Assembly (NCBI RefSeq): GCF_003012815.1
Contig: NZ_PXYJ01000001.1
Coordinates: 248,001 to 312,000, forward strand
Source: Allosphingosinicella vermicomposti
GTDB taxonomy: Bacteria; Pseudomonadota; Alphaproteobacteria; Sphingomonadales; Sphingomonadaceae
Direction of reading: 5' to 3'
DNA length: 64,000 bases
Part shown: positions 1-11,884 of the stretch, piece after piece
Numbering within the stretch: the first letter of the stretch is position 1
How the letters are laid out: every line of letters starts with the position of its first letter
The notes under the pieces: generated by a model
The model's database searches: none
What the model was told of the DNA's origin: nothing
The model's input: the letters and a program-made list of their open reading frames with translations, nothing else
Made by a program: the position numbers and the translations under genes

Positions 1-46
1 CCGTATGGCGGAAGCCAACCGCGCGTTCTCGCATTACCGCTGGTAA
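1..46 (+). CDS. rpsG: 30S ribosomal protein S7, C-terminal end (partial)
   Basis: Only the last 14 codons and the TAA stop are inside the window; the reading frame begins with the codon at 2-4 and gives RMAEANRAFSHYRW. This is the characteristic C-terminus of bacterial S7, the small-subunit head protein that binds the 3' domain of 16S rRNA. Its position directly upstream of fusA matches the str operon order rpsL-rpsG-fusA-tuf. The identification rests on this short tail plus context. Confidence 0.9.
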   Translation, partial: RMAEANRAFSHYRW

Positions 47-86
47 TACCTATATGGGCGGAGTCGCTTCGGTGGCTCCGCCCGCA

Positions 87-187
87 CCGTTCGCCCTGAG
101 CTTGTCGAAGGGCTGACCTCTTCTGAGAAAGAGGGGAAAGGGCAGGGCTTCGACAAGCTCTCCTGAGGCTATCGAAGGGCCGAACGG
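87..187. repeat. Family A intergenic palindrome (rpsG-fusA)
   Basis: An imperfect inverted repeat begins CCGTTCGCCCTGAGCTTG and ends with its near complement (..CGAAGGGCCGAACGG). The arms contain the core CTTGTCGAAG/CTTCGACAAG that recurs in at least nine other gaps of this window. It lies inside the str operon between rpsG and fusA. No gene is present in the gap 47-239. Confidence 0.85.
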
Positions 188-239
188 CATTTAAGACCCA
201 AAGATTCACCCGCCGCAACCGGCATCGGAGTTAAAGATC

Positions 240-2333
<2,094 letters not shown>

Positions 2334-2458
2334 GCCGGAAAGAGCCGTTATGGGGCGCGCATCCGAAGCCTGGCTTAGGGTGTGCAAACGACAGTTTCGA
2401 CAGGCGGCCTCAAGCGGGCGATGCGGTCGAGTGCAATTGAGAAGAAGGTAGGACAACA

Positions 2459-3649
2459 ATGGCGAAAGCTAAGTTTGAGCGGAACAAACCGCACTGCAAC
2501 ATCGGCACCATCGGTCACGTCGACCATGGCAAGACCTCGCTCACCGCGGCGATCACCAAGGTTCTCGCCGAATCCGGCGGCGCAACCTTCACCAGCTACG
2601 ACAATATCGACAAGGCTCCGGAAGAGCGTGAGCGCGGCATCACCATTTCGACCAGCCACGTCGAGTATGAAACCACCGAGCGTCACTATGCGCACGTCGA
2701 TTGCCCGGGCCACGCCGACTATGTGAAGAACATGATCACCGGCGCCGCTCAGATGGACGGCGGCATTCTCGTCGTGTCGGCCGCCGACGGCCCCATGCCG
2801 CAGACCCGTGAGCACATCCTGCTCGCCCGTCAGGTCGGCGTTCCGGCCCTCGTCGTGTTCATGAACAAGGTCGACCAAGTCGACGATCCCGAACTGCTCG
2901 AGCTCGTCGAACTCGAAATCCGCGAGCTTCTGTCCTCGTACGACTTCCCGGGCGACGACATTCCGGTCATCAAGGGTTCGGCTCTCGCCGCTCTTGAAGA
3001 CAGCAACGAAGAAATCGGCAAGAAGGCCGTTCTCGAGCTGATGGCCGCTGTCGACAGCTACATCCCGCAGCCGGAGCGTCCGCTCGACAAGCCGTTCCTG
3101 ATGCCGATCGAAGACGTGTTCTCGATCTCGGGTCGCGGCACCGTCGTCACCGGCCGCGTCGAAACCGGCGTTGTGAAGGTTGGTGAAGAAGTCGAAATCG
3201 TCGGCATCAAGGACACCAAGAAGACGACCGTCACCGGCGTTGAAATGTTCCGCAAGCTGCTCGACCAGGGTGAAGCCGGCGACAACATCGGCGCGCTGAT
3301 CCGTGGCGTTGGCCGTGAAGAAGTCGAGCGTGGTCAGGTTCTGGCCAAGCCGGGTTCGATCACGCCGCACACCGACTTCCAGGCGGAAGTCTACGTCCTG
3401 TCGAAGGACGAAGGTGGCCGCCACACGCCGTTCTTCGCCAACTACCGTCCGCAGTTCTACTTCCGCACGACCGACGTGACGGGCGAAGTGGTTCTTCCGG
3501 AAGGCACCGAGATGGTCATGCCGGGCGACAACGTCCAGCTGGGCGTGAAGCTCATCGCTCCGATCGCCATGGACCAGGGTCTGCGCTTCGCAATTCGCGA
3601 AGGCGGCCGTACGGTCGGCGCCGGGGTTGTGGCGAACATCACGAAGTAA
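2459..3649 (+). CDS. tuf: Elongation factor Tu
   Basis: GTPase that delivers aminoacyl-tRNA to the ribosomal A site. The 396 residues match the family length. Visible motifs are [14 protein letters not shown] (P-loop, about residue 18), RGITIS (switch I), [12 protein letters not shown] (G3) and NKVD (G4), followed by the two beta-barrel domains with the typical [13 protein letters not shown]. The start ATG is preceded by AGAAGGTAGGA. It closes the str operon: a strong terminator begins 7 bp after the stop. The 125-bp fusA-tuf gap may hold an extra promoter, but I see no convincing one. Confidence 0.98.
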   Translation: MAKAKFERNKPHCNIGTIGHVDHGKTSLTAAITKVLAESGGATFTSYDNIDKAPEERERGITISTSHVEYETTERHYAHVDCPGHADYVKNMITGAAQMDGGILVVSAADGPMPQTREHILLARQVGVPALVVFMNKVDQVDDPELLELVELEIRELLSSYDFPGDDIPVIKGSALAALEDSNEEIGKKAVLELMAAVDSYIPQPERPLDKPFLMPIEDVFSISGRGTVVTGRVETGVVKVGEEVEIVGIKDTKKTTVTGVEMFRKLLDQGEAGDNIGALIRGVGREEVERGQVLAKPGSITPHTDFQAEVYVLSKDEGGRHTPFFANYRPQFYFRTTDVTGEVVLPEGTEMVMPGDNVQLGVKLIAPIAMDQGLRFAIREGGRTVGAGVVANITK

Positions 3650-3655
3650 TATAGG

Positions 3656-3703
3656 AGCGGGCCGCCTGATTCTCTTCGGAGCTTGGGTGGCCCGCTTTTT
3701 CTT
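3656..3703 (+). terminator. Rho-independent terminator after tuf
   Basis: An 11-bp GC-rich stem (AGCGGGCCGCC pairing with GGTGGCCCGCT) encloses a loop of about 19 nt and is followed by TTTTTCTT. It ends the str operon and separates it from the S10 operon. Confidence 0.88.
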
Positions 3704-3736
3704 GTTTGTAATTTAGTTAGTGCGGCATCTCATCTG

Positions 3737-3828
3737 CCGTCATGCTGAACGTGTTTCAGCATCCATGTCCAAACGCGCGCTGCGGCACGCGTTTGGACAT
3801 GGGCCCTGAAACGAGTTCAGGGCGACGG
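3737..3828. repeat. Family B intergenic palindrome (tuf-rpsJ)
   Basis: Inverted repeat whose left arm reads CCGTCATGCTGAACGTGTTT and whose right arm carries CCCTGAAACGAGTTCAGGG followed by CGACGG. The same element occurs at 28041 and 55702. The centre also contains a self-complementary CCAAACGCG/CGCGTTTGG. It sits upstream of rpsJ. Confidence 0.85.
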
Positions 3829-3869
3829 CGCTGGATAGGCGCCGTCGGCTCTTTCGCATCGGTAGGACC

Positions 3870-4181
3870 ATGGAAACGCAGAATATCCGCATTCGCCTCA
3901 AGGCGTTCGATCATCGTGTGCTCGATCAGGCAACTGGCGACATCGCCGACACCGCCCGTCGCACCGGCGCCCTTATTCGCGGTCCCATCCCCCTTCCGAC
4001 GCGCATCGAGAAGTTCACCGTCAACCGTTCGCCGCACGTGGACAAGAAGTCCCGCGAACAGTTTGAGGTGCGCACCTACAAGCGCCTGCTCGACATCGTT
4101 CAGCCGACTCCGCAGACGGTCGACGCTCTTATGAAGCTCGATCTCGCAGCAGGTGTTGATGTTGAGATCAAGCTCGCCTAA
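3870..4181 (+). CDS. rpsJ: 30S ribosomal protein S10
   Basis: Small-subunit head protein and NusE partner of NusB in antitermination. The 103-residue length and the sequence ([16 protein letters not shown].., then ..[20 protein letters not shown].., then ..[18 protein letters not shown]) are typical of bacterial S10. It is the first gene of the S10 operon, 220 bp after tuf and beyond its terminator, so it should have its own promoter between the family B repeat and the ATG; I could not pick one with confidence. A 240-bp structured gap separates it from rplC. Confidence 0.98.
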   Translation: METQNIRIRLKAFDHRVLDQATGDIADTARRTGALIRGPIPLPTRIEKFTVNRSPHVDKKSREQFEVRTYKRLLDIVQPTPQTVDALMKLDLAAGVDVEIKLA

Positions 4182-4217
4182 GGGGAGCACGCGCAGCCGC
4201 TAGGATGCGCTGAGAGA

Positions 4218-4414
4218 TTCGGCCCCGCTCGGACCGGGGCCCCTGCAAAACCAAGGTTTTTGGCAGGAAAATGGTTCGGGATACCGCACGGCATCGCCGT
4301 GGTCTGCGTCCCCCGCTTTTCTCGCTTGCGAGGAAATGGCCCAGAGCGGGGCACGCATCATTTGTTGGGCTGGCACGCCCCTGAAGGAAGCTTCGGGGGC
4401 CTCTGTATAAGGAG
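4218..4414 (+). promoter_or_regulatory. Structured leader between rpsJ and rplC
   Basis: The 240-bp gap contains at least four consecutive hairpins: GGCCCCG/CGGGGCC (4221-4241); CTGCAAAACC with a bulged partner (4242-4265); CCCCGCT/AGCGGGG (4311-4351) enclosing CTCGC-TT-GCGAG; and CCCCTGAAG/CTTCGGGGG (4378-4399), which ends 10 bp before the Shine-Dalgarno AAGGAG (4409-4414) of rplC. None has a clear T-run. In E. coli the S10 operon is controlled by L4 binding a leader upstream of rpsJ; here a comparable structured segment lies one gene later. Control by a ribosomal protein is an inference. Confidence 0.55.
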
Positions 4415-4421
4415 TATGGTC

Positions 4422-5177
4422 ATGCGTACTGGCGTGATCGCGAAGAAAATGGGGATGACCCGCTTGTTCCAGGAGGACGGCCGCCACGTGCCCGTCACCG
4501 TCCTGGCACTCGACAATGTTCAGGTCGTTGCTCGCCGCGAGGCGGATCGTGACGGCTATGTCGCCGTTCAGCTCGGCGCGGGTTCGGCCAAGGCCAAGAA
4601 CCTGACGAAGCCGGAGCGCGGCCATTTCGGCAAGGCCGAAGTGGAGCCGAAGGCGCAGCTCGCTGAATTCCGTGTCGCCGAGGATGCTCTCCTCGACGTC
4701 GGCGCCGAAATCGCAGCCGATCATTATGCCGTCGGCCAGCTGGTCGACATTCAGGGTGTGACTCAGGGTAAGGGTTTCGCCGGCGCCATGAAGCGTTGGG
4801 GCTTCGGCGGTCTGCGTGCCACGCACGGCGTGTCGGTGTCGCACCGTTCGCATGGTTCGACCGGTAACCGCCAGGATCCGGGCCGCGTCTTCAAGAACAA
4901 GAAGATGGCCGGTCACATGGGCGCTCGCAACCGCACCCAGCAGAACCTCGAAGTCGTCCGCACGGACGTCGAGCGCGGCCTCATCTTCGTGAAGGGCTCG
5001 GTGCCCGGCTCGAAGGGCGGCTGGCTCCTCGTCAAGGACGCCGTGAAGGTCGCCCGCCACGCAGATGCGCCGTATCCGGCCGGCATCCGCCAGGCTGCCA
5101 ACAGCAACACCGCTCCCGCGAACACCCCGGCGCAGGCCGAGGCTCCCGTGGAAGCCACCGAAGGCCAGGAAGGCTAA
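4422..5177 (+). CDS. rplC: 50S ribosomal protein L3
   Basis: Early-assembly large-subunit protein near the peptidyl-transferase centre. The frame is open from 4260, but the correct start is ATG 4422: it gives [16 protein letters not shown], the normal L3 N-terminus, with AAGGAG 7 nt upstream (an adjacent ATG at 4416 is too close). The conserved loop [19 protein letters not shown] and the ..RTQQNLEV.. region are present. After about residue 220 there is an Ala/Pro/Glu-rich tail ending [13 protein letters not shown], longer than in E. coli L3 (209 residues) and common in alphaproteobacteria. rplD begins 3 bp later. Confidence 0.97.
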   Translation: MRTGVIAKKMGMTRLFQEDGRHVPVTVLALDNVQVVARREADRDGYVAVQLGAGSAKAKNLTKPERGHFGKAEVEPKAQLAEFRVAEDALLDVGAEIAADHYAVGQLVDIQGVTQGKGFAGAMKRWGFGGLRATHGVSVSHRSHGSTGNRQDPGRVFKNKKMAGHMGARNRTQQNLEVVRTDVERGLIFVKGSVPGSKGGWLLVKDAVKVARHADAPYPAGIRQAANSNTAPANTPAQAEAPVEATEGQEG

Positions 5178-5180
5178 ACG

Positions 5181-5807
5181 ATGAAGGTCAAGGTTCAGAC
5201 CCTCGACGCCAAGGGCAAAGGCGACATCGAGCTTAACGACGAGATTTTCGGCGTTGAGCCCCGTGCCGACATCCTTCACCGCGTCGTCACCTGGCAGCTC
5301 GAAAAGCGCCGCGGCACCGCCCGCGCCGCTCGCGAGCGCTCCGATGTTGCCCGCACGGGTAAGAAGTTCGGTCGCCAGAAGGGCGGCGGTACGGCTCGCC
5401 ATGGCGATCGCCGCGCCCCGATCTTCATCGGCGGCGGTAAGGCCCACGGCCCCCGGGTCCGCGACTTCAATCCGTCGCTTAACAAGAAGATCCGTGCGCT
5501 CGGCCTCAAGATGGCCCTGTCGTCCAAGGCTCGTGACGGCAAGCTGGTCGTCATGGACAATCTGGACGTCAAGGAGTCCAAGACCAAGGCGCTGAAGGAT
5601 CAGCTCGGCAAGCTCGGCTTCGGCAAGACCGCTCTCGTCATCGACGGCGACGCGCTGAACGTCGGTTTCGCTCTGGCGTCCTCCAACCTCCGCGAGATCA
5701 ACCTTCTCCCGGCGGTCGGCGCGAACGTCTACGACATTCTCAAGGCCGAAACGCTGGTGCTGACCCGCGCCGCGGTTGAAAAGCTGGAGGCGCGCTTCAA
5801 TGGCTAA
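5181..5807 (+). CDS. rplD: 50S ribosomal protein L4
   Basis: Large-subunit protein lining the exit tunnel and, in E. coli, the autogenous repressor of the S10 operon. The 208 residues contain the tunnel-loop region [23 protein letters not shown] and the C-terminal ..[20 protein letters not shown]... The gene starts 3 bp after rplC and overlaps rplW by 8 bp. If the structured leader upstream of rplC is regulatory, L4 is the obvious candidate ligand, by analogy with enterobacteria only. Confidence 0.97.
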   Translation: MKVKVQTLDAKGKGDIELNDEIFGVEPRADILHRVVTWQLEKRRGTARAARERSDVARTGKKFGRQKGGGTARHGDRRAPIFIGGGKAHGPRVRDFNPSLNKKIRALGLKMALSSKARDGKLVVMDNLDVKESKTKALKDQLGKLGFGKTALVIDGDALNVGFALASSNLREINLLPAVGANVYDILKAETLVLTRAAVEKLEARFNG

Positions 5808-6114
5808 GCAGCAGAAGACGGGTGTCGACATCAAGCATTATGATGTCGTTCTCGCTCCCCACATCACCGAAAAGACGACTCTGCTTTCCGAGCAGAATGC
5901 CGTTGTCTTCAAGGTCGCGAACGAGGCCACTAAGCCGCAGATCAAGGCGGCGGTCGAGGCTCTGTTCAGCGTCAAGGTGCTGGGCGTGAACACCATCACC
6001 CAGAAGGGTAAGACGAAGAAGTGGAAGGGTCGTCCCTACACCAAGTCTGACATGAAGAAGGCGATCGTGACGCTGGCCGACGGCCAGTCCATCGACGTCA
6101 CCACCGGAATCTGA
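5800..6114 (+). CDS. rplW: 50S ribosomal protein L23
   Basis: Tunnel-exit protein that docks SRP, trigger factor and SecYEG. The frame is open from 5776, but ATG 5800 ([18 protein letters not shown]) has GGAGG nine bases upstream and matches the family N-terminus, giving 104 residues. Motifs [21 protein letters not shown] and [17 protein letters not shown] are typical of L23. The start codon overlaps the end of rplD by 8 bp, indicating translational coupling. Confidence 0.96.
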   Translation: MAKQQKTGVDIKHYDVVLAPHITEKTTLLSEQNAVVFKVANEATKPQIKAAVEALFSVKVLGVNTITQKGKTKKWKGRPYTKSDMKKAIVTLADGQSIDVTTGI

Positions 6115-6124
6115 GGCGCGGACG

Positions 6125-6961
6125 ATGGCACTCAAGCATTATAATCCGACTACCTCGTCCCAGCGCGGCCTGATCCTCGTCGACAAGTCGTCGCTGTGGA
6201 AGGGTAAGCCGGTCAAGGCGCTGACCGAAGGTAAGCGCAAGACGGGCGGGCGCAACAACAAGGGTCACGTGACCTCGCGCGGTATCGCGGGCGGCCACAA
6301 GCAGAAGTACCGCTATATCGACTTCAAGCGTCGCAAGTGGGACCAGCCGGCCACCGTCGAGCGTCTGGAATATGACCCCAACCGCACCGCGTTCATCGCT
6401 CTGGTGAAGTATGAAGACGGCGAACTCGCCTACATCATCGCACCGCAGCGTCTTGCCCCGGGTGACACCATCGTCGCCGGCAAGAAGACCGACGTGAAGC
6501 CGGGCAATGCCATGGAACTTGGCCAGATGCCGGTCGGCACCATCGTCCACAATGTGGAGATGAAGCCGGGCAAGGGCGGCCAGATCGCACGTTCGGCAGG
6601 CACTTATGTGCAGGTCGTCGGCCGCGACAAGGGCATGGTGATCGTTCGCCTCAATTCGGGCGAGCAGCGTTACCTGCGCAGCGATTGCATGGGCACGGTT
6701 GGCGCGGTGTCGAACCCCGACAACCAGAACCAGAACTTCGCCAAGGCCGGCCGTACTCGCTGGATGGGCAAGCGTCCGCTGACCCGCGGCGTTGCGAAGA
6801 ACCCGGTCGACCACCCGCACGGCGGTGGTGAAGGCCGGACCTCCGGTGGCCGCCATCCGGTGACCCCGTGGGGCAAGCCGACCAAGGGTGCGCGCACCCG
6901 TTCGAACAAGGCGACGGACAAGATGATCATCCGTTCGCGTCACGCGAAGAAGAAGAGGTAA
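6125..6961 (+). CDS. rplB: 50S ribosomal protein L2
   Basis: Largest and most conserved primary 23S-binding protein, needed for subunit association and peptidyl transfer. It has 278 residues. The C-terminal signature [20 protein letters not shown] is intact and includes the histidine implicated in the peptidyl-transferase centre of other bacteria. The [20 protein letters not shown] region in the N-terminal third is also typical. The gene follows rplW by 10 bp and precedes rpsS by 2 bp. Confidence 0.98.
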   Translation: MALKHYNPTTSSQRGLILVDKSSLWKGKPVKALTEGKRKTGGRNNKGHVTSRGIAGGHKQKYRYIDFKRRKWDQPATVERLEYDPNRTAFIALVKYEDGELAYIIAPQRLAPGDTIVAGKKTDVKPGNAMELGQMPVGTIVHNVEMKPGKGGQIARSAGTYVQVVGRDKGMVIVRLNSGEQRYLRSDCMGTVGAVSNPDNQNQNFAKAGRTRWMGKRPLTRGVAKNPVDHPHGGGEGRTSGGRHPVTPWGKPTKGARTRSNKATDKMIIRSRHAKKKR

Positions 6962-6963
6962 TA

Positions 6964-7239
6964 ATGGCCCGCTCCGTCTGGAAAGGTCCGTTCGTCGAGT
7001 TGTCGCTGCTTAAGAAGGCAGAGACGGCGCAGGAATCCGGTGGCCGCGCGCCGATCAAGACCTGGTCGCGCCGCTCCACCATTCTGCCGCAGTTCGTCGG
7101 GCTGACGTTCAACGTCTACAATGGCCGCAAGTTCGTGCCGGTTTCGGTTTCGGAAGAAATGGTCGGCATGAAGCTCGGCGAGTTCGCTCCGACCCGCTAC
7201 TTCCCCGGCCACGCGGCCGACAAGAAGGGCAAGAGGTAA
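6964..7239 (+). CDS. rpsS: 30S ribosomal protein S19
   Basis: Small-subunit head protein forming bridge B1a with the 50S. The frame extends upstream to 6868, but ATG 6964 gives [18 protein letters not shown], the invariant S19 N-terminus, and a 91-residue protein of normal size. The core [23 protein letters not shown] and [13 protein letters not shown] are present. It starts 2 bp after the rplB stop. Confidence 0.97.
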   Translation: MARSVWKGPFVELSLLKKAETAQESGGRAPIKTWSRRSTILPQFVGLTFNVYNGRKFVPVSVSEEMVGMKLGEFAPTRYFPGHAADKKGKR

Positions 7240-7242
7240 GCC

Positions 7243-7623
7243 ATGGCTAAGGAAAAAGCCCCCCGCCGCGTCGCGGCAAATGAGGCGCTGGCCGTCGGCA
7301 CCACGATCCGTGGTTCGGCCCAGAAGCTGAACCTCGTCGCCGCGCTCATCCGCGGCCGCAAGGTCGAAGATGCGCTCAATGTCCTCACCTTCTCGAAGAA
7401 GGCGATGGCGGTTGATGTCCGCAAGGTGCTCGCTTCGGCGATCGCGAATGCGGAAAACAATCACAATCTCGACGTCGACAGCCTCGTCGTCGCGGAAGCC
7501 AGCGTCGGCAAGAGCATCTCGATGAAGCGCTTCGCGACCCGTGCGCGTGGCCGTTCGAGCCGCATCGTGAAACCGTTCAGCCGCGTGCGCATCGTCGTTC
7601 GCGAAGCGAGCCAGGAAGCTTAA
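7243..7623 (+). CDS. rplV: 50S ribosomal protein L22
   Basis: Tunnel-constriction protein; its beta-hairpin contacts the nascent chain and is a site of macrolide resistance in other bacteria. The 126 residues show the family core ([25 protein letters not shown]) and the hairpin tip region [16 protein letters not shown]. The N-terminus ([19 protein letters not shown]) is somewhat longer than in E. coli, as in other sphingomonads. It sits 3 bp after rpsS and 1 bp before rpsC. Confidence 0.97.
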   Translation: MAKEKAPRRVAANEALAVGTTIRGSAQKLNLVAALIRGRKVEDALNVLTFSKKAMAVDVRKVLASAIANAENNHNLDVDSLVVAEASVGKSISMKRFATRARGRSSRIVKPFSRVRIVVREASQEA

Positions 7624-7624
7624 G

Positions 7625-8332
7625 ATGGGTCAAAAATCATCTCCGATCGGTCTGCGCCTGCAGATCAACCGCACCTGGGACAGCCGCTGGTATGCGGAAG
7701 GCGCCGATTATGGCCGCCTTCTTCTCGAGGATCTCAAGATTCGCGAATATGTCCTGAAGACTCTGCCGCAGGCCGCGATCTCCAAGGTCGTGATCGAGCG
7801 TCCGGCGAAGCTTTGCCGCGTCAACATCTATGCCGCGCGTCCGGGCGTCATCATCGGCAAGAAGGGCGCCGACATCGAAAAGCTTCGCAAGAAGCTGGCT
7901 TCGATGACATCGTCCGACGTGTCGCTGAACATCGTCGAAATCCGCAAGCCCGAAATCGACGCCAAGCTCGTCGCCCAGGGTGTTGCCGATCAGCTCGAGC
8001 GCCGTATCGCTTTCCGTCGCGCCATGAAGCGCGCGGTGCAGTCGGCTCTCCGCCTCGGCGCGGAAGGCATTCGTATCACCTGCGGCGGCCGCCTCGGCGG
8101 CGCTGAAATCGCCCGCACGGAATGGTATCGCGAAGGCCGCGTGCCGCTCCATACGCTGCGCGGTAACGTCGATTATGCCGAAGCCCAGGCCCACACCGCT
8201 TATGGCGTGTGCGGGGTCAAGGTTTGGATCTTCAAGGGCGAAATCCTTGGCCACGATCCGATGGCTCAGGACCGCCTCATGATGGAAGCGCAGACGTCGG
8301 GCGTTCGCCCGGCTCGCGACGACCGTCGCTAA
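7625..8332 (+). CDS. rpsC: 30S ribosomal protein S3
   Basis: mRNA-entry-tunnel protein with helicase function together with S4 and S5. It begins [20 protein letters not shown] and has a KH domain near residues 60-110 with the GxxG loop in [15 protein letters not shown]. The C-terminal domain carries [27 protein letters not shown]. The 235-residue length is normal. Only 1 bp separates it from rplV. Confidence 0.98.
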   Translation: MGQKSSPIGLRLQINRTWDSRWYAEGADYGRLLLEDLKIREYVLKTLPQAAISKVVIERPAKLCRVNIYAARPGVIIGKKGADIEKLRKKLASMTSSDVSLNIVEIRKPEIDAKLVAQGVADQLERRIAFRRAMKRAVQSALRLGAEGIRITCGGRLGGAEIARTEWYREGRVPLHTLRGNVDYAEAQAHTAYGVCGVKVWIFKGEILGHDPMAQDRLMMEAQTSGVRPARDDRR

Positions 8333-8344
8333 GGAATTAGAGAC

Positions 8345-8776
8345 ATGCTGCAACCAAAGCGCACCAAATTCCGCAAGGCCTTCAAGGGCCGTATCTCGGG
8401 CAACGCCAAGGGCGGCACCGATCTGAACTTCGGCGCTTTCGGCCTCAAGGCCCTGGAGCCGGACCGGATCACCGCTCGCCAGATCGAAGCGGCCCGCCGC
8501 GCGATCACCCGCCACATCCGCCGTCAGGGCCGTTTGTGGATCCGCGTGTTCCCGGACGTGCCGGTTTCGTCGAAGCCTGCCGAAGTCCGCATGGGCTCGG
8601 GTAAGGGTGCACCCGAATATTGGGCAGCCCGCGTGAAGCCGGGCCGCATCCTGTTCGAACTGGACGGCGTTCCCGGACCGCTGGCCCGCGTCGCTTTCGA
8701 GCGTGCGATGGAAAAGCTGCCGATCAAGACCAAGGTGGTGGCCCGCCTCGGTGAATCGCTGATTGAGGAAGATTGA
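8345..8776 (+). CDS. rplP: 50S ribosomal protein L16
   Basis: Binds near the A-site tRNA elbow and stabilises the peptidyl-transferase region. The protein has 143 residues, beginning [17 protein letters not shown], with the conserved [20 protein letters not shown] and the [19 protein letters not shown] loop that reaches the tRNA. The start is preceded by GGAATTAG. It precedes rpmC by 3 bp. Confidence 0.97.
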   Translation: MLQPKRTKFRKAFKGRISGNAKGGTDLNFGAFGLKALEPDRITARQIEAARRAITRHIRRQGRLWIRVFPDVPVSSKPAEVRMGSGKGAPEYWAARVKPGRILFELDGVPGPLARVAFERAMEKLPIKTKVVARLGESLIEED

Positions 8777-8779
8777 TAA

Positions 8780-8986
8780 ATGGCCAAGATCGACGATCTC
8801 AAAGCCAAGAGCGACGACCAGCTCAGTGAACAGCTGGGCGAACTGAAGCGCGAGCAGTTCAATCTGCGCTTCCAGGCTGCGACCAACCAGCTCGAGAAGC
8901 CGGCGCGCGTTCGTGAAGTCCGCCGCTCCATCGCCCAGATCAAGACGCTGCAGGGTGAGCGCACGCGCGCCGCTCAGAAGGCCTAA
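8780..8986 (+). CDS. rpmC: 50S ribosomal protein L29
   Basis: Small two-helix protein beside the tunnel exit next to L23. The 68 residues have the family pattern of a first helix ([27 protein letters not shown]) and a second helix with [17 protein letters not shown]. The gene lies between rplP and rpsQ with gaps of 3 and 9 bp, the standard order. Confidence 0.95.
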   Translation: MAKIDDLKAKSDDQLSEQLGELKREQFNLRFQAATNQLEKPARVREVRRSIAQIKTLQGERTRAAQKA

Positions 8987-8995
8987 GGAGTTATC

Positions 8996-9262
8996 ATGCC
9001 GAAGCGCATTCTGACCGGGACCGTGGTGTCCGACAAGACCGACAAGACCGTGGTGGTGAAGGTCGAGCGGCGGGTGAAGCACCCGCTGTACGGCAAGATC
9101 ATCAAGCTGTCGAAAAAGTATCATGCCCACGATGAGGGCAATGAGTTCAAGGCCGGTGAAACCGTCCGCATCGAAGAGACGCGGCCGATCTCCAAGCTGA
9201 AGACCTGGAAGGTTCTGGACCGCGTCGACACGCATGCCACGCCCGCCAAGTCGGACATCTAA
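8996..9262 (+). CDS. rpsQ: 30S ribosomal protein S17
   Basis: Primary 16S-binding OB-fold protein of the small-subunit body. It has 88 residues, with [21 protein letters not shown] and [20 protein letters not shown] plus [14 protein letters not shown], all typical. AAGGAG precedes the start. A 62-bp gap follows before rplN, the widest gap in this part of the operon; I see no strong terminator in it. Confidence 0.96.
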   Translation: MPKRILTGTVVSDKTDKTVVVKVERRVKHPLYGKIIKLSKKYHAHDEGNEFKAGETVRIEETRPISKLKTWKVLDRVDTHATPAKSDI

Positions 9263-9324
9263 GTCGCATTAATTGTAACTGATCGCCGGGCTTTCCCGGT
9301 TGAAGTGAAAGAAGGAATGGATCG

Positions 9325-9693
9325 ATGATCCAGATGCAGTCCAACCTTGATGTGGCTGACAACTCGGGCGCCAAGCGCGTCCAGTGCATCAAGGTGCTCG
9401 GCGGCTCCAAGCGCCGCTTTGCCAGCGTTGGCGACATCATCGTGGTGTCGGTGAAGGAAGCGTCCCCCAAGGGTCGCGTGAAGAAGGGCGACGTCCACAA
9501 GGCCGTCATCGTCCGTACCGCCAAGGACATTCATCGTCCCGACGGTTCGACGATCCGCTTCGATTCCAACGCCGCGGTGCTCGTCAACAACAACCAGGAG
9601 CCGATCGGCACCCGTATCTTCGGCCCGGTCGTCCGCGAATTGCGCGCGAAGAAGCACATGAAGATCATCTCGCTCGCGCCGGAGGTTTTGTAA
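9325..9693 (+). CDS. rplN: 50S ribosomal protein L14
   Basis: Interface protein forming bridges B5 and B8 and binding the silencing factor RsfS. The 122-residue length is exactly usual. It opens [21 protein letters not shown] and has [16 protein letters not shown] and the C-terminal [24 protein letters not shown]. In E. coli this is the first gene of the spc operon; here the 62-bp upstream gap is compatible with an internal start of transcription but no promoter was identified. Confidence 0.97.
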   Translation: MIQMQSNLDVADNSGAKRVQCIKVLGGSKRRFASVGDIIVVSVKEASPKGRVKKGDVHKAVIVRTAKDIHRPDGSTIRFDSNAAVLVNNNQEPIGTRIFGPVVRELRAKKHMKIISLAPEVL

Positions 9694-9697
9694 GATC

Positions 9698-10018
9698 ATG
9701 GCTGCTGCGAAGATCAAGAAGGGCGACCAGGTCGTCATCCTGTCCGGCAAGGACAAGGGCAAGACGGGCGAAGTCACGAAGAACCTGCCGAAGGACGGCA
9801 AGGTCGTCGTGTCGGGCGTCAACATCATCACCCGTCACCGCAAGGCCACTCAGGCCAATCCGCAGGGCGGTCTGGAACGCGCCGAAGCACCGCTTCACGT
9901 GTCCAAGGTCGCGCTGAAGGATCCCAAGACGGGCAAGCCGACGCGCGTCCGTTTCGAAACCAAGGACGGCAAGAAGGTCCGCGTGGCCGTGAAGTCCGGG
10001 GAGACTCTCAATGGCTGA
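9698..10018 (+). CDS. rplX: 50S ribosomal protein L24
   Basis: Assembly-initiator protein with a KOW motif. The 106 residues contain [20 protein letters not shown] (KOW) near the N-terminus and [17 protein letters not shown] in the middle. The start is 4 bp after rplN, and the 3' end overlaps rplE by 8 bp, indicating coupled translation. Confidence 0.96.
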   Translation: MAAAKIKKGDQVVILSGKDKGKTGEVTKNLPKDGKVVVSGVNIITRHRKATQANPQGGLERAEAPLHVSKVALKDPKTGKPTRVRFETKDGKKVRVAVKSGETLNG

Positions 10019-10592
10019 AGCAAAGTACACGCCGCGCCTCCGCAAGGATTATGACGAGCGCATCGTCAAGGCGATGACGGAGAAATTCGGTTACAAGAAC
10101 CGGATGGAAGTGCCGAAGATCGAAAAGATCGTCATCAACATGGGCGTCGGCGAAGCCACGCAGGACAAGAAGAAGGTCGAAGTCGCAGCGTCCGAAATGG
10201 AGCTGATCGCCGGCCAGAAGCCTGTCGTGACGAAGGCGAAGAAGTCGATCGCGCAGTTCAAGCTGCGTGAAGGCATGCCGATCGGCTGCAAGGTCACGCT
10301 GCGCCGTGAACGTATGTACGAGTTCCTGGACCGTCTGGTCACGATCGCGCTTCCGCGCGTTCGCGACTTCCGCGGCCTGAACCCGAAGTCGTTCGACGGC
10401 CGTGGCAATTATGCGATGGGTCTCAAGGAACAGATCATTTTCCCGGAGATCAGCTATGACCGCATCGACAAGGTGCGCGGCATGGACATCATCGTCACCA
10501 CCACCGCGAAGACGGATGAGGAAGCGCGCGAGCTGCTGCGCCTCTTCAATTTCCCATTCCCGGTCGAACAGGATCAGCAGCAGGCGGCCTGA
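10011..10592 (+). CDS. rplE: 50S ribosomal protein L5
   Basis: 5S rRNA-binding protein that contacts the P-site tRNA. The 193 residues include [14 protein letters not shown], the [23 protein letters not shown] region and [18 protein letters not shown]. The C-terminus (..EQDQQQAA) is a little longer than in E. coli L5 (179 residues). The ATG at 10011 lies inside the last codons of rplX. Confidence 0.97.
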   Translation: MAEAKYTPRLRKDYDERIVKAMTEKFGYKNRMEVPKIEKIVINMGVGEATQDKKKVEVAASEMELIAGQKPVVTKAKKSIAQFKLREGMPIGCKVTLRRERMYEFLDRLVTIALPRVRDFRGLNPKSFDGRGNYAMGLKEQIIFPEISYDRIDKVRGMDIIVTTTAKTDEEARELLRLFNFPFPVEQDQQQAA

Positions 10593-10634
10593 GGGTCGTT
10601 CTGCCGCAGACTTAGAAGGAAGAGAACTTAAGTC

Positions 10635-10940
10635 ATGGCGAAACTGAGTTCCATCAACAAGAATGAGCGTCGCAAGAAGCTGGTCAAGAAATATTCCGGC
10701 CAGTATGCGAAGCTGAAGGCGATCGCGGACGACGAGTCCAAAGACGATATGGAGCGTCTGATCGCACGTCTGAAGATGGCGGAAATCCCGCGCAACGCGA
10801 ACCCGACCCGGGTCCGCAACCGTTGCCAGATGACTGGCCGTCCGCGCGCGAATTATCGCAAATTCGGGCTTTCGAGGGTCATGCTGCGCGAATTGGGCAA
10901 TAAGGGCCTGATCCCCGGTCTGACGAAATCGAGCTGGTAA
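10635..10940 (+). CDS. rpsN: 30S ribosomal protein S14
   Basis: Small-subunit head protein. The 101-residue form lacks the CxxC zinc pairs found in the short S14 type, so this is the zinc-independent (C-minus) version usual in proteobacteria. The C-terminal [21 protein letters not shown] is typical. Only the single Cys of RCQ is visible. The start has AAGGAAGAG upstream. Confidence 0.96.
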   Translation: MAKLSSINKNERRKKLVKKYSGQYAKLKAIADDESKDDMERLIARLKMAEIPRNANPTRVRNRCQMTGRPRANYRKFGLSRVMLRELGNKGLIPGLTKSSW

Positions 10941-10950
10941 GGTATAAGAT

Positions 10951-11346
10951 ATGCCATTGACCGATCCTTTGGGTGATATGCTCACCCGCATCCGCAACGG
11001 CCAGCAGGCGCGCAAGGACAGCGTGGTTTCCCCCGCGTCCAAACTGCGTGCCCGCGTTCTCGACGTGCTTCAGCGCGAGGGCTATATCCGCGGTTACAGC
11101 GAAGAAGCGCTTGGCGGCCATAAGGGCCTTCGCATCGAGCTGAAATATTTCGAGGGCCAGCCGGCGATCCGCCACCTGTCCCGCATTTCGAAGCCTGGCC
11201 GCCGCGTCTATTCGGGTTCGCAGGAACTGCCCCGCGTCCGCAACGGCCTCGGCATCACCATCGTTTCGACGCCTCGCGGCGTTCTGTCCGACGCGGAAGC
11301 GCGCGATCAGAATGTCGGCGGCGAAGTGCTGGCGGAGGTGTTCTAA
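10951..11346 (+). CDS. rpsH: 30S ribosomal protein S8
   Basis: Primary 16S central-domain binder and, in E. coli, translational repressor of the spc operon. It has 131 residues, opening [17 protein letters not shown], and the C-terminal [26 protein letters not shown]. It sits 10 bp after rpsN and 1 bp before rplF. Confidence 0.97.
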   Translation: MPLTDPLGDMLTRIRNGQQARKDSVVSPASKLRARVLDVLQREGYIRGYSEEALGGHKGLRIELKYFEGQPAIRHLSRISKPGRRVYSGSQELPRVRNGLGITIVSTPRGVLSDAEARDQNVGGEVLAEVF

Positions 11347-11347
11347 G

Positions 11348-11881
11348 ATGTCCCGTATCGGCAAACGGCCCGTAACCATCCCAGCTGGCGTTACCGCCAG
11401 CACCGAAGGCCAGGTGCTTTCGGTCAAGGGACCGAAGGGCACGCTCACTCTCCAAATGCTCGACGAAGTCACCTACGCCATCGAAGATGGCGGGATTTCG
11501 GTGCAGCCGGCCAACAACAGCAAGCGCTCGCGCTCCTTCTGGGGCATGCAGCGCACCATGGTGCAGAACCTGGTCACCGGCGTGACCGAGGGCTTTTCGA
11601 AGACCCTCGAAATCACCGGCGTTGGTTACCGCGCAAACGCTCAAGGCAAGACCCTGAAGCTGCAGCTCGGCTACAGCCACGACGTCAACATCCCGGTGCC
11701 GGAAGGCATCGAGGTGAAGACCCCGGACACGACGACCGTCGAGATTTCCGGCATCGACCGCCAGAAGGTTGGTCAGGTTGCCGCCGAGATCCGCCGTTGG
11801 CGCAAGCCCGAGCCGTACAAGGGCAAGGGCATCAAATATCGCGGCGAGTATATCTTCCGCAAAGAAGGCAAGAAGAAGTAA
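11348..11881 (+). CDS. rplF: 50S ribosomal protein L6
   Basis: Large-subunit protein near the factor-binding site. The frame is open from 11312, but ATG 11348 ([15 protein letters not shown]) is the family N-terminus and follows the rpsH stop by one base; this gives 177 residues. The two tandem L6 domains are visible, the second ending with [20 protein letters not shown], the conserved C-terminal signature. Confidence 0.97.
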   Translation: MSRIGKRPVTIPAGVTASTEGQVLSVKGPKGTLTLQMLDEVTYAIEDGGISVQPANNSKRSRSFWGMQRTMVQNLVTGVTEGFSKTLEITGVGYRANAQGKTLKLQLGYSHDVNIPVPEGIEVKTPDTTTVEISGIDRQKVGQVAAEIRRWRKPEPYKGKGIKYRGEYIFRKEGKKK

Positions 11882-11884
11882 GCC

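Noticed and set aside
87-187. Palindromes as insertion sequences
   Set aside because: No transposase frame lies within or beside any copy and no target-site duplication is evident; they are short non-coding elements.
4260-4421. N-terminal extension of L3 from 4260
   Set aside because: The upstream in-frame segment is the hairpin-rich leader, has no ribosome-binding site, and the family start [11 protein letters not shown] with AAGGAG is at 4422.
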